A stretch of DNA of 64,000 nucleotides from Intestinicryptomonas porci (GTDB lineage Bacteria > Verrucomicrobiota > Verrucomicrobiia > Opitutales > Intestinicryptomonadaceae): positions 62,001 through 126,000 of the forward strand of contig NZ_JALBUT010000005.1 of assembly GCF_033971905.1 (NCBI RefSeq). The letters run 5' to 3'. How positions within the stretch are numbered: the first letter of the stretch is position 1; the number at the start of each line of letters is the position of its first letter. Below are positions 9,969-19,863 of the stretch, one piece after another. The notes beneath the pieces are model-generated. The model saw nothing but the letters and a program-made list of their open reading frames with translations, ran no database searches and was not told the DNA's origin. A program made the translations under genes and the position numbers.

Positions 9969-9971
9969 CGA

Positions 9972-10002
9972 AAACAGCCGAACTCAAAAAGTTCGGTTGT
10001 TT
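9972..10002. terminator. Bidirectional intrinsic terminator
   Basis: A 13-base-pair stem (with one G-U pair) around CCGAACT/AGTTCGG and a 5-base loop is followed by a T-rich tract on the plus strand. It lies between convergent genes and includes the stop codon region of the minus-strand gene. Confidence 0.8.
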
Positions 10003-10987
10003 AGTTTTTCGAGAAGTCCAAATCGGTAAAGACTGCCGCATGGTCGCTTGCGGATTTCACTATGGGCAAAACTTCCGCTTTTTCCGCGTATTTTTTCATG
10101 GGTTTTGATATCATGAAAAAGTCGAACTGCCGATATGCGTTTTCTTTTGCCCAATGGTATGAAAATGGCAAGCCGTTTGAGTTTTCCTGCTTCAAAGGCT
10201 CAAGGCCCGCTTTTTTCAGTATGGCTATTGCCCCGTCTTTTGGCTCTTCGTTAAAGTCTCCGCCGATTATGGCAAGACCGCCTTTTCTCAAAAATCTCGA
10301 CATGTCTTTTGCGATTAACTCCGCTTCTTTTTGCCTGAACAAATTGTTTTCCCTGTCGCGGGCTTTTGCTCCGAACTTGCTTTTAAGGTGTATCGAGCCG
10401 AACCGCCAATCCTTGCCGCACGTTTTAAAATCTGCCACAAGCATTCCGCGCGGCGAACGCGCGCTTTCACCGAAATAGTCGAAGTTCTTTACGGCGAGAA
10501 TGTTTGTTTTTTGAAACGGGATTTTTGAAAAAATCGCGCATTGCGGATATTCGGAGCTTTCTTCCGAAACCGCGAAATAGGGGTAGTTCATGCCGCTTTG
10601 CGAAAGGCGTTTTGCAAACTCTTTTGCGTAAGGCTCTCCGCCGATTTCCTCAATGCCGAGAACATCGGGGTTTATGTCTTTTATGATTTTTAAGATTTCC
10701 TCTTTTTCGTCTTCGGGCTTTGGAGATTTTATGCGCCTGCCGTTTTTCATTCGGTAGGTGTCAAGATAGCAGTGTACGTTCCATATGCACACCCTGATTT
10801 TGCCTTCTTCGCGTATTTTTGAAGGCTCGAGTTGTGCGGAAGTTTGGACTATATGGCGGTTTTTGCCAAAATTTCCGCTTAGAATGTCCTGCGGGGAAAC
10901 TTGGTAAAATAGGGCGGCAAGCAAAACCGCCAAAAGCCACACGAGCTTTATCCAAATGTTTTTAGAGGGCTTTTTTCTTCTTCTCAT
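10001..10987 (-). CDS. Membrane-anchored endonuclease/exonuclease/phosphatase-fold protein
   Basis: The 328-residue protein has a basic N-terminus and one hydrophobic anchor (about 11-27). An EEP-fold catalytic domain follows. Motifs seen are RVCIWNVHC, the metal-binding E in LGIEEIGG, IGGDFNE and the C-terminal SDHAAVFTDL. The substrate could be nucleic acid, a phospholipid or an inositol phosphate and cannot be read from the sequence. The anchor suggests activity outside the cytoplasm. It overlaps the upstream ribE stop by 4 bases. Confidence 0.8.
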   Translation of the reverse strand: MRRRKKPSKNIWIKLVWLLAVLLAALFYQVSPQDILSGNFGKNRHIVQTSAQLEPSKIREEGKIRVCIWNVHCYLDTYRMKNGRRIKSPKPEDEKEEILKIIKDINPDVLGIEEIGGEPYAKEFAKRLSQSGMNYPYFAVSEESSEYPQCAIFSKIPFQKTNILAVKNFDYFGESARSPRGMLVADFKTCGKDWRFGSIHLKSKFGAKARDRENNLFRQKEAELIAKDMSRFLRKGGLAIIGGDFNEEPKDGAIAILKKAGLEPLKQENSNGLPFSYHWAKENAYRQFDFFMISKPMKKYAEKAEVLPIVKSASDHAAVFTDLDFSKN

Positions 10988-11604
10988 TGAGGCTGGTAGG
11001 GGGATTTATCGCGGTTGCCGAGAGCGATTTTTTCAACGTATTTTGCGAGAAGGTCGAATTCCAAATTTACGAACTTGCCCGCGTGCGCCTGCGAAAGGTT
11101 TGTGACTTCCAATGTGTGCGGGATAAGCCAAACTGCGAGAGAATCGGGATGCACTTCTGCGATTGTTAGCGAAATGCCGTCTATTGCAATTGAACCTTTG
11201 TAAACCGCGTACTTTGAAAATTCTTGCGGGACTTCCACTCTCAAATAAAAATTCTTGCCCCTCTTTTCAAAATCGAGGATTTTTGCGCGGACGTCGATAT
11301 GCCCCGATACAAAATGCCCTCCGAGCCTTGCTCCCGACTGCAAAGGTCTTTCCAAGTTTACGAGAGAGCCGCTTTTAAGACCTTCAAAGCTTGTGAGCCT
11401 CAAAGTTTCTTCCAAAAGCTCAAAACTTATTGTTTCTGCTTCTTTTTGGACGACAGTGAGACAGCAACCGTTGTTTGCCAGAGAATCGCCGATATTTAAA
11501 TCTTCCGCTATGAACTTGGGGGCTTCGACTTTCATAAGCCAAGCCTTGTCTTTGTTTTCCAATGAAATCACTTTGCCTGTCGCTTCAACTATGCCTGTAA
11601 ACAT
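10984..11604 (-). CDS. ribE: Riboflavin synthase, alpha subunit
   Basis: Catalyses dismutation of 6,7-dimethyl-8-ribityllumazine to riboflavin. The 206 residues form two lumazine-binding repeats; the first begins MFTGIVEATG and contains NGCCLTV, and the second contains FVSGHID and SIAIDGISLT. The start has a perfect AGGAGG ribosome binding site. I see no FMN riboswitch in the 190 bases upstream and no other riboflavin genes nearby. Confidence 0.95.
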   Translation of the reverse strand: MFTGIVEATGKVISLENKDKAWLMKVEAPKFIAEDLNIGDSLANNGCCLTVVQKEAETISFELLEETLRLTSFEGLKSGSLVNLERPLQSGARLGGHFVSGHIDVRAKILDFEKRGKNFYLRVEVPQEFSKYAVYKGSIAIDGISLTIAEVHPDSLAVWLIPHTLEVTNLSQAHAGKFVNLEFDLLAKYVEKIALGNRDKSPYQPQ

Positions 11605-11796
11605 AAAAATCCTCCTGTTTTAAATTAAAGAACGCATACTAAATCGGAATTTATTTTAGTCAAGGTTGCGTTTTTTTGCGAGGCGAATTTTGCACTAAAA
11701 TCTTGAAATCCTTTCCGTGTCTGCAATAATTTTTGGCAAAAAGTTTAATTTTTGTCTTATTTATGTAAAAAATAAGAAAATATTGGGAAAGGAAAT

Positions 11797-13113
11797 ATGA
11801 AAAAACTATCGAGAAGAGACTTCATAAAGAAGTCTGCCGCCGCGGCTTTTGCGGGCGCGTTTTTGCCGACAATCATACCTGCGTCGGCGTTGGGGAAGGG
11901 CGGAGTTTTGGCTCCGAGCGAAAGAATTGTGTTCGGCTGTATCGGTGTCGGAAGCCAAATGCGCGGGCACAGGGATTTTTATGCGGGCTTCGGAGGCTCA
12001 CAGGTTATTGCGGTTTGCGATGTGCGCAGGTCTAACAGGGAAGAATCAAAGCGCGTTGTCGAGGAAATTTCGGCGCGCCGCAGCAATCTTGAAAACTACA
12101 AGGGCTGCGACATGACCGAAGACTATCAAGACATCATTGAGCGCGACGACATCGACGCCGTTGTAATTGCAACTCCCGACCACTGGCACGTTCAAATAGC
12201 CCTCGCCGCCGCAAAGGCGGGCAAGCACGTCTATCTTGAAAAGCCCATGAGCCTCACAATCGAAGAGGGCAAAATATTGTCGGACGCAGTGCGAAGAACC
12301 GGCATAAAGCTTCAAGTCGGCACACAGCAGCGAACGGAGGCTTCTTTCCGCAAGGCGGCTGAAATCGTGCGCAACAAGCTGATTGGCGACGTCAAGGAAA
12401 TTTATACCGACATCGGGGTTTTCGCGCAGCCGAAAATTTTGAAGGAAGAGCCCATTCCCGAGGGGTTTAACTACGAAAAGTGGCTTGGGCCGTCTCCGTG
12501 GTATCCGTATAATTCCGAAAGAGTGCGCAGTTTCTGGAACGGCGGCTGGCGTTGTTTTTGGGATTATGGCTGCCGAAAGGACGGCGACTGGGGCGCGCAC
12601 CACTACGACATCATCCAGTGGGCTTTGGGCAAGGACGATTCATTCCCGACACTATTTTGCCCGCCGAATACAGACGGTTCCGTTTGCAGGTTTTTCGAGT
12701 ATGAAAACGGTCCGAGAGTGTACATAAATCCGTTCGGTCAAAACGGTGGAACAAAGGGGCACATGATTAGATTTATCGGAACAAAGGGCGAAGTAAGGGT
12801 GAGCCGCGGCAACCGTATCGACTCCGACCCCGAATGGCTTGCAAAGGGCTTTTTGCCAAACGGCTCGACAAAGCTTCAAGTAGTTCCGAACATCCGCGAA
12901 GATTTGATAAACTGCATACGCACGGGCGGAACTCCGATTTGCAACGCGGATGTCGGCTACCACACGAGCGCGACATGCCAGCTTTCCGCCATGGCGCTTC
13001 GCTTGAACCGCCCGATAAAGTGGGATGCAAAGGCTGAAAAAATAATTGGCGACCCTGTTGCGCAGTCGATGACTTCGCGCGTGCGCCGCGCGCCGTACTT
13101 CCTTGGCGTTTAA
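11797..13113 (+). CDS. Tat-secreted Gfo/Idh/MocA family oxidoreductase
   Basis: The 438-residue NAD(P)-dependent oxidoreductase has a twin-arginine signal (SRRDFIKK, R6-R7) followed by a hydrophobic stretch. It then has a Rossmann domain (FGCIGVGSQMRGH) and the family EKPMS motif near 148-152. The long C-terminal domain contains WNGGWRCFWDYGCRKDGDWGAHH-type tryptophan-rich sequence common in PVC-group paralogues, which probably act on sugars in the periplasm. A GGAAAGGAA ribosome binding site supports the start. It is followed after 21 bases by a HEAT-repeat protein. Confidence 0.88.
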   Translation: MKKLSRRDFIKKSAAAAFAGAFLPTIIPASALGKGGVLAPSERIVFGCIGVGSQMRGHRDFYAGFGGSQVIAVCDVRRSNREESKRVVEEISARRSNLENYKGCDMTEDYQDIIERDDIDAVVIATPDHWHVQIALAAAKAGKHVYLEKPMSLTIEEGKILSDAVRRTGIKLQVGTQQRTEASFRKAAEIVRNKLIGDVKEIYTDIGVFAQPKILKEEPIPEGFNYEKWLGPSPWYPYNSERVRSFWNGGWRCFWDYGCRKDGDWGAHHYDIIQWALGKDDSFPTLFCPPNTDGSVCRFFEYENGPRVYINPFGQNGGTKGHMIRFIGTKGEVRVSRGNRIDSDPEWLAKGFLPNGSTKLQVVPNIREDLINCIRTGGTPICNADVGYHTSATCQLSAMALRLNRPIKWDAKAEKIIGDPVAQSMTSRVRRAPYFLGV

Positions 13114-13134
13114 CATCAAAACGGAGATTTTTTT

Positions 13135-14823
13135 ATGAAATACACACATATTTTGGCGGCATGCGCGTTTATGCTTTCGGCATTTTCAAGCTTTGCCGAA
13201 ATCGATGCCGCAAGAATAAAGCGCGACGTTCAGGTAATGGCAGGCGAAATCGAGCAGCCGATTAAATTTAACAACCAAAACCGCTCTTTCCGCGACAAGA
13301 ATAACCGCGAGTACGAGTACCGCGATGCGGATGTAAATGACATGTCGAGGTACCAGTATCAGGACGACTTGTTAAACATACTGTTTGACGCGACGAAAAA
13401 TCCCGCGGACTTGCAGGCTTTCGAGCGCGAAATTCTCGCGAATTTGGAAAGCGTAAAAGACGCGAACACGAAATGCGAACTCGTGAGAATGCTCGAGTTT
13501 GCGGGTTCTGAAAAGTCTTTCGCCTTTCTTAAAAAAGCGGCTCTTTCAGACGACGAAACTCTCGCTCTTGTTTCTTGCGGCGCGTTGCAGAAAATGCCCG
13601 CAAAAAATGCGGGAAACGTTTTGGTCGAAATATTTAAGAGCGCGAAAAATCCAAACGTAAAGAATATGGCTCTTTATGCCGTTGCAAAGCGTGGCGATAA
13701 AAAGCAGTTTGTCGATTCCCAAAAGAAATCAAAAGATTTTGCCATAGTTGCAATGGACGGTGCCGGCGTTTTGGTGCCGACAAGCCTTGACAAGTTTCAG
13801 CAGGACTTTTTGAAAAATCCCTCAAAGGCAAAAGCGCAAGAAGCCTTGAAATCTGCAAACGAATGGGAAGTTGCTTTTGTGGTTCCATATATCGCAAGCA
13901 AAGAAAATTCGCTTATGTCGGATTTGCAAACGGCGTATAATTCAGCCTCTCCGACCTTGAAGGCTTGGATAATCACAAATCTTGCAACTGTCCAAAATGA
14001 TGTCGCAAAAAAGTTTGTTTTTGACAACCTTGAAGATGCAAAAGACCCATTTGTTTGCGTTTCTCTCGCCCTTGCGCTCGAAAAAATCGGCGGCAAGGAA
14101 GCGGTTGTTGAAATGATAAAGCTAAGGGACAAAACGCGCGGTCTTCCGCATGCAATCATCGCTTGGGCGATGGAGGGAATGCAGAAAGGCGGAGCTGAAA
14201 TCGACGCTTTTATAATCGAAAAAGCAAAGCAGGATGATTCTAATGCAATTCGCTTGATTGGGCTTCGTTCAATAGACGCAAAGCCAATTCTGTTTGAAAA
14301 GCTCAATTCGCGCGTCTGGGGCGACGCTTTGGCTTCATATGAAATTTTGGCAACCGATGAAGATGTCGAAAAAATCATTGAATTTGCAAAGCAGAACAAG
14401 CCGAACGACAAGCAGTTCGTTTACCGTTTGGGCTTTGTCGTTAGAAATGTCGCAATCCGAACATCTGACGCTCAGAAGTCCTTGGAAATGCTTGAAAACG
14501 CATTCAAATCCGCGCCCAAAGAAATTTCGGAAGGCTTGGAAAAATGTTATTTCTTAGCCCTTATGGAATGCGGAGATGCTAATGCGTTTATGGCTCTTGC
14601 AAAGAAAGTTGCAGATGGCAAGGCCGGCAAAATAGAAATTTCCCAGCTTGCGCCTTTTGCCAAACGCCTGACAAGAGACAACTGGCGCAGAATGCCTGAC
14701 CATCAAAAATGCGAACAGCTTGTGTCGGATATGATTGCCGGCGCAAAGTGCGGCGAAGCTGAAAAGTCCGCCTTGGAAAAATCTTTGGGCTATATTAAAA
14801 ACAGGGGCGAAGAACCGAGATAA
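13135..14823 (+). CDS. Secreted HEAT-repeat protein
   Basis: The 562-residue protein has a signal peptide ending near SSFA (residue 21). Repeated helix pairs with alternating charged and leucine-rich faces (for example ALVSCGALQKMPAKNAG and NVKNMALYAVAKRGDK) indicate HEAT-like repeats. It is probably a periplasmic scaffold or binding partner. A GGAG ribosome binding site and the short spacing suggest cotranscription with the Tat-secreted oxidoreductase, so the two may work together on a carbohydrate. No catalytic motif is seen. Confidence 0.75.
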   Translation: MKYTHILAACAFMLSAFSSFAEIDAARIKRDVQVMAGEIEQPIKFNNQNRSFRDKNNREYEYRDADVNDMSRYQYQDDLLNILFDATKNPADLQAFEREILANLESVKDANTKCELVRMLEFAGSEKSFAFLKKAALSDDETLALVSCGALQKMPAKNAGNVLVEIFKSAKNPNVKNMALYAVAKRGDKKQFVDSQKKSKDFAIVAMDGAGVLVPTSLDKFQQDFLKNPSKAKAQEALKSANEWEVAFVVPYIASKENSLMSDLQTAYNSASPTLKAWIITNLATVQNDVAKKFVFDNLEDAKDPFVCVSLALALEKIGGKEAVVEMIKLRDKTRGLPHAIIAWAMEGMQKGGAEIDAFIIEKAKQDDSNAIRLIGLRSIDAKPILFEKLNSRVWGDALASYEILATDEDVEKIIEFAKQNKPNDKQFVYRLGFVVRNVAIRTSDAQKSLEMLENAFKSAPKEISEGLEKCYFLALMECGDANAFMALAKKVADGKAGKIEISQLAPFAKRLTRDNWRRMPDHQKCEQLVSDMIAGAKCGEAEKSALEKSLGYIKNRGEEPR

Positions 14824-14838
14824 TATTTATTTTTTTCA

Positions 14839-14870
14839 AGCGGCGCGGAGATGGAACGCGCCGCTTTTTT
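14839..14870 (+). terminator. Intrinsic terminator after the HEAT-repeat gene
   Basis: A perfect 9-base-pair stem (AGCGGCGCG/CGCGCCGCT, loop of 9) runs directly into seven Ts. Confidence 0.88.
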
Positions 14871-14927
14871 TGCGCCTTGGCTTAGAATTTGGTTGAAAGG
14901 GCGGGGGCTTTTTTGTTTATTTGTTTT

Positions 14928-15617
14928 ATGATGAAAGAAAAATCCAAGGCAGTGATTTCAATTAGCGGGCTTCGCCACAATTACACCGAAGGCGACGGCG
15001 TTAAGGAAGTTTTGCACGGCATTGACCTGGATTTTTACGGGGGCGAAATCGCAATAATTATGGGGCCATCGGGGTCGGGGAAATCCACGCTCTTAAAGCT
15101 GATTGGCGCGCAGCTTACAATCCAAAGCGGTGACATCGTGATAGACGGCGACCATTTAAGCGGGGCAAACCAGTCGAGGCTTCGCGAGATAAGGCGCAAA
15201 ATAGGCTTTATCTTCCAAAGCCACCATTTGCTTGATTCGATAACCGTTTTGCAAAACGTGCAGTTGCCGCTTGCTTTCGACAAGTCTCAGAACTCCAAAA
15301 GCTCGCGCGAACTTGCCTATGAAGCTCTCCAAACCGTCGGTATTGCGTCTCATGCGGAAAAAAAACCCGCGCACTTGTCGGGCGGTCAAAAACAGCGCGT
15401 TGCAATCGCGCGCGCGCTGATAAGAAAGCCCGCGATTGTTCTTGCAGACGAACCTACGGCTTCTCTTGACGAAAAAACGGGCAGGGAAGTTGTGGAGCTT
15501 ATCAAAAAGATGTCGAAAGAATTGGGTGTTACGGTTGTGCTTGTAACGCACGACAACCGAATTTTGGATATTGCCGACAGAATTATCCGCATAAACGACG
15601 GCAACCTTTTGGTCTGA
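14928..15617 (+). CDS. devA: DevA-type ABC transporter ATP-binding protein
   Basis: The 229-residue ATPase has Walker A GPSGSGKST, a Q-loop in FIFQSHHLLD, the signature LSGGQKQR, Walker B VLADEP and an H-loop VTHD. Sequence style fits the DevA/MacB/LolD exporter class. Its likely partners, DevC-like and DevB-like proteins, are encoded at 43.9-46.0 kb on the other strand. The start is uncertain. ATGATG at 14928/14931 is chosen because homology begins soon after; an in-frame TTG at 14889 is less likely. No clear ribosome binding site is visible. Confidence 0.82.
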   Translation: MMKEKSKAVISISGLRHNYTEGDGVKEVLHGIDLDFYGGEIAIIMGPSGSGKSTLLKLIGAQLTIQSGDIVIDGDHLSGANQSRLREIRRKIGFIFQSHHLLDSITVLQNVQLPLAFDKSQNSKSSRELAYEALQTVGIASHAEKKPAHLSGGQKQRVAIARALIRKPAIVLADEPTASLDEKTGREVVELIKKMSKELGVTVVLVTHDNRILDIADRIIRINDGNLLV

Positions 15618-15633
15618 TTTTTATTTGCGCAAA

Positions 15634-15662
15634 AAAAGCGGCGTTTTTGTTGCGCCGCTTTT
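15634..15662. terminator. Bidirectional intrinsic terminator
   Basis: A 10-base-pair stem AAAAGCGGCG/CGCCGCTTTT (15634-15643 with 15653-15662) lies between devA and the converging GH2 gene. Confidence 0.82.
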
Positions 15663-15673
15663 GGGTTTTAAGC

Positions 15674-18446
15674 CTATTCAATGAGTTCGAGCGTTGAGTC
15701 AAACTTTTCGCCTCCTGTCTTTACGGGGGCGGCAACGAGGTTCCACGCCTTGTGCTTCATAAACTCGCCTTTTTTTGCCATTGATTCAAACGAGTAATGC
15801 AAGCCTTCGTGGTTGCCTTTTTTCATGTACCAAGTGGCGTTTTTCTTGTATTCATCGCTATCTTCAAATGTCTTCAAAGTGATGTTTCCGTCAGGATTTA
15901 GCGTCAGGTATTTGTCGGGGTGGCTCATAGACCTAAACGACACTCCGCTTTTGTCGGCAAGACCCGCTTCAAGTTCCCAATGGCAGTCGCCCATAACTTT
16001 GGGATTGCAGTCGAAGATACAACGGATTTTGTCTTTTTCCTCCCTTATTACTATAAATTTAACGGTTGTCTCTGTCGCTCGAATTCTGCGGGCAGGGTTT
16101 CCGATTTTGAAGTTTTCAAATTTGACTTGCGAGTTTTGCGCGAAAACTCCGCACTTGCCGTAGGAATTGAAGGCGTCTTTTGCAAATATGCGGTTGCCGT
16201 TTGCGTAAAGGTAGAGAACCGAACCGAAAGCCTGAGCTTTCAAATGGATTTTCCCCTTAATTTCGGTTTTCTTTTCAATGTCGATTTTTTCTGAATTTTC
16301 GCCTAAGCTTTTTATGAATATCGTGCCGTCTGATTTTATGCCGAAAAGATAGCCGCCGCCATTCGCCGCGCGCATTGCAATGCCTGCGGAGGCGTCTTTG
16401 CCTTCGGGCAGTTTAAATTCGCATTCGGCTATTGCGGAAGTTATGTTTGCGTCTTCTTTATTTTGGTTTTTCAGATACGCAAACTGCAAGTCTTTGCTCT
16501 TTTTAAGAACGGGATTTTTATCTGCGAACGAAAGCTTATCGTTTGCATTGGTGATTTTTGGCATATTTTTTGACGCGGATACGATTTTATCATGGGCGGC
16601 TTTTATCTTTTTTGCGTCCATTTTCAGTACTTTGCGGTCGTATGTGTATAAGCCGTTTGTCTCGCCTTCAACGTCGGAAATCTGGGTGTACATCGACGCG
16701 CTTAACCCCGGGTGGTACATCAGCGAATACAACTCGTTTTGCATTTGCAAGTACCGCTTTGTGAGGTCTTCGTTGGTTTTGTTCATCTCTCCGTAAGCCC
16801 AGCCGCCCCTGTCAAACCAGTTGTGTCCCTTTACGTTCAACCCCACTCCGCCAAACTCTCCGAGAGCCGCGAATGTGTTGCTTTCAAGAATGCCGGCGGA
16901 AGGGCCTTGGTATATGTGAAGGTCGTAAACATCCCCGCTTACATGCTCGTTGGGAAGTCCCGATGAGTCGTTTACGAAGCGGGACGGGTCGTACGCGCTG
17001 ATTTTGTCGGAAAATCTTTTGATGTCTTCGCGCTTGCCGTACATCGACCAGCCTTCGTTAAATAAAATCCAGGTTATTATGCAAGGGTGGCTTATGTGGT
17101 TCATCTATGATTTCCTTGGCGTAGTTTTCAAAAATTTTGCGCTCCTCTTCGTTTGGTCTGAAACTTTCCCTTTTTACTTCTTTTTTGCCTTCCTTTATAA
17201 GCACTGAGTGCGTGTGTGAATTTGGCATGTCCTGCCACACGAGCATACCGATTTTATCACACCAGTAAAACCAGCGCGCAGGCTCAACTTTGATGTGCTT
17301 GCGGATTAGGTTAAAGCCTAAATCCTTGTGGTTTTGGATATCGCTTTTCAATGCTTCGTCTGTTGGGGCGGTCAGATTGCCGTCCGGCCAGTAGTCTTGG
17401 TCGAGAGTTCCTATTTGGAAAATAAATTCGTCGTTTATGGTGGGGCGGGTTATGCCGTTTATTACTTTTTTGCCGATTTCGCGCATTCCGAAATACGAAT
17501 CGACTTCGTCAATGGTCTTGCCGAATTTCTTAACCTTTATTTTTAAGTCGTACAAGAATGGAGAGTCAGGCGACCACAGTTTTGCATTCGGGATTTCAAG
17601 CTTTATTTCCTTGTTTGCGACGTCGCTTGCTCCTGCAACTTTTTTATCGCCATCATATGCTTCGACTTCTATTTGCTGTAAAATTTCTTCTGCATTCGCG
17701 GTTATCGAAAGATAGCCGTTTTTAACGCTTGGTATGAGTTTTAGGCTGTCTATCGACCCTTTTGAAACGGGTTCGAGCCAAACCGTCTGCCAAATTCCGC
17801 TGCACGGGGTGTACCAGTAGCCTTCGGGTTCGATTCTCTGCTTGCCGACGGGATTTATGCCGTTATCGGTCGGGTCGTAAACGGAAACTATGATTTCGTT
17901 TTTGCCGCTTTTCAAAAGCTTTGAGATGTTGAACGAAAACGCGTCGTATCCGCCTTGGTGAGAGCCTGCAAGCTTTCCGTTTATGTAAACATCGCACATG
18001 AAATCGACAGCCCCGAAGTTTAGCTTTACGTCTTTACCTTTCCAATCCTGCGGAATTTCAAATTCGCGGCGGTATTTTAAGTATTCGTAATGCTTCATAA
18101 CTCCCGAAAGCGCGGATTCTGCGGGGAATGGGACAAGAATTTCTCCCGAAAGTTTTTTGCCGCTTTTGATGTCTTTAAAGATGCTTTCGTCTGCGCCTTT
18201 CCAGTCGTATGATGGAATGCGCTTGTTGATGCCTTCAACCCCTTCAAATTCCCAGACGCCGTTTAAGTTCAGCCATTTTTCTCGCACGAGCTGCGGGCGC
18301 GGATATTCGGGCAGGGCGTTTTCGGGGCTCACAAGCTCTGCCCATTTTGTCATTAGAGGGGCGGTTTTCTTTTCCCATGCGCCAAGCCCCGAAACAAGCG
18401 AAAGCGCGGCGATTGAAAAAGCCAATATTTTCAGTTTCTTATCCAT
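15674..18446 (-). pseudogene. GH2 family glycosidase with C-terminal accessory domains, broken by a frameshift
   Basis: Two overlapping frames (17058-18446 and 15674-17104) together encode a 923-residue secreted GH2 enzyme (beta-galactosidase/glucuronidase-like). Order: signal peptide; GH2 jelly-roll (WLNLNGVWEFEG); Ig-like domain; TIM barrel; a ConA/DUF1080-like module; and a C-terminal AbfB/CBM42-like trefoil (SVSFRSMSHPDKYL). Frame 1 ends in KEIIDE and frame 2 resumes NHISHPCIITW. Removing one G (minus strand, about 17102) restores IIDNHISHPCII, which aligns with GH2 relatives. The acid/base (FNEGW) and nucleophile (GEFGG) glutamates both lie after the break, so neither half should be active alone. 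A real mutation and a sequencing error cannot be told apart here. Confidence 0.85.
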
Positions 18447-18560
18447 GGTGTTTTTTGCTTTTTTAAACTTGGTTTCAATTTAATGGCAAACTTTTTGTTT
18501 TTACAACTCTTTTTTGAAATTTTTTTGCGGAATCGAAAAACTGAAATTAAAGGCTCAAAA

Positions 18561-18590
18561 AAAAGAGGGAACAAATGCGTTCCCTCTTTT
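18561..18590. terminator. Bidirectional intrinsic terminator after ddh
   Basis: A perfect 12-base-pair stem (AAAAGAGGGAAC with its complement, 6-base loop) has a long T run on the minus strand, separating ddh from the GH2 gene. Confidence 0.88.
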
Positions 18591-18610
18591 AGTCTTTTTT
18601 GATTTAAAAA

Positions 18611-19594
18611 TTAAAGCATCGTTGCCCTTAATTCCTCGCCGCTTTTTGCGCTCAAATAGGCAGGGGCAATGTCAAACACAGTTTTGCAGCCGCTTGCGCC
18701 TTCTTTGGAAAGCCTGTATGCCGCGCGCGCGTAAGCGAGAAGCACGCATGAAGTAAATTCGGGGTTTGAGTCAAGCTTCAAGGAGTATTCGATGATGTGC
18801 TTGTTCTTGCCGCCGTTTGTAGAGCCGCTTCTTAGCACAATGCCGCCGTGCGGAATGCCGCTATGGTTTTTATCCAACTCTTCCTGCGAGATGAAATGCA
18901 CCGTCGTGTCGTAGTCGGAAAAATAGTTCGGCATGTTTTTGATTTCTTTTTCCACCTTTGCCGCGTCCGCGCCTTCCTTCAAAACCACGAAACATTCCCT
19001 CGTGTGCTTCTGACGCGTTGTAAGCTCTGGATTTTCCCCCGCTCTCACTGCTTTTAGCGCGGAATCGACGGGAATTGTGTATTGCTTGCCGTCTTGCACG
19101 CCTTCAACCCTTCTGATTGCATCGGAATGCCCCTGGCTTACACCTTTGCCCCAGAAAGTGTAGTCTTTGCCTTCCGTTAAAATCGCATTTGCGTAAAGGC
19201 GGTTTAGCGAGAACATTCCCGGGTCCCAGCCGACGGAAATTATTGCGACCTTGCCGCCTTCTTTTGCGGACTTGTCAACGTTTGCAAAGTGTTCGGGAAT
19301 TTTTGCGTGCGTGTCGAAACTGTCGATTAAATTAAAGAGCTTCGCATATTTCGGGGACTGCTTGGGCAGGTCTGTCGCGGAGCCTCCGCACACGATTAAA
19401 ACGTCGATTTTGTCCGTCCAGTTTTGGATTTCGTCAACGCTTGCGACTTTTGCGGACTGCGTTTGGATTTTTAGGGATGCGGGGGCGCGCCTCGTAAAGA
19501 CGGCGGCAAGCTCCGTATCGGGGTTTTGGCGTATGGCGCATTCAACGCCGCGTCCGAGATTTCCATAACCTAATATGCCGATTTTGATTGCCAT
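18611..19594 (-). CDS. ddh: meso-diaminopimelate D-dehydrogenase
   Basis: NADPH-dependent enzyme that makes meso-diaminopimelate in one step from tetrahydrodipicolinate, supplying lysine and peptidoglycan. The 327 residues match the family. The Rossmann motif GYGNLG is at 9-14. The substrate region has VGWDPGMFS, GVSQGHSDAIR and a C-terminal RSG..GGKNKH segment. It stands alone, flanked by a terminator. This enzyme is a shortcut found in a limited set of bacteria. Confidence 0.93.
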   Translation of the reverse strand: MAIKIGILGYGNLGRGVECAIRQNPDTELAAVFTRRAPASLKIQTQSAKVASVDEIQNWTDKIDVLIVCGGSATDLPKQSPKYAKLFNLIDSFDTHAKIPEHFANVDKSAKEGGKVAIISVGWDPGMFSLNRLYANAILTEGKDYTFWGKGVSQGHSDAIRRVEGVQDGKQYTIPVDSALKAVRAGENPELTTRQKHTRECFVVLKEGADAAKVEKEIKNMPNYFSDYDTTVHFISQEELDKNHSGIPHGGIVLRSGSTNGGKNKHIIEYSLKLDSNPEFTSCVLLAYARAAYRLSKEGASGCKTVFDIAPAYLSAKSGEELRATML

Positions 19595-19757
19595 AAATTT
19601 TCTTTTCTAAATTCGAGCTTTTTCATTGAAATCCGCGCACCTTGCGGGGATTTTTGAAAGTTTGCGTCGAAATTTTTATGAGCTTTATCTAAAAACGATT
19701 GCGCAAGTTCAATAAAAATACAAAAATGTTCTGAAAAAAATGCGCAAATTCTACAAA

Positions 19758-19775
19758 AATGTAAGATTTTACATT
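19758..19775. promoter_or_regulatory. Dyad-symmetric sequence, possible operator
   Basis: AATGTAA-GATT-TTACATT is a perfect 7-base inverted repeat in the 269-base region between ddh and a divergent unknown gene. It could be a regulator site; no other evidence supports this. Confidence 0.25.
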
Positions 19776-19828
19776 GCGAAAAGTTTTAGATTTTGCATGA
19801 AGAGATGTTGCGCGACTTATTTATTTGC

Positions 19829-19857
19829 TTGAAGTTTTGTATCTTAAAAAATATATT
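19829..19857 (+). promoter_or_regulatory. Putative promoter producing a leaderless mRNA
   Basis: TTGAAG (19829-19834), a 17-base spacer and TATATT (19852-19857). The predicted first transcribed base, about 19864, is the A of the ATG. Confidence 0.5.
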
Positions 19858-19863
19858 TTAATT

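Noticed and set aside
11605..11796. FMN riboswitch upstream of ribE
   Set aside because: None of the conserved FMN aptamer segments is seen; only a plain ribosome binding site and AT-rich DNA.
15674..17104. Second half of the GH2 gene as an independent gene
   Set aside because: It starts inside the barrel, has no ribosome binding site and joins in frame with the first half after removal of one base.
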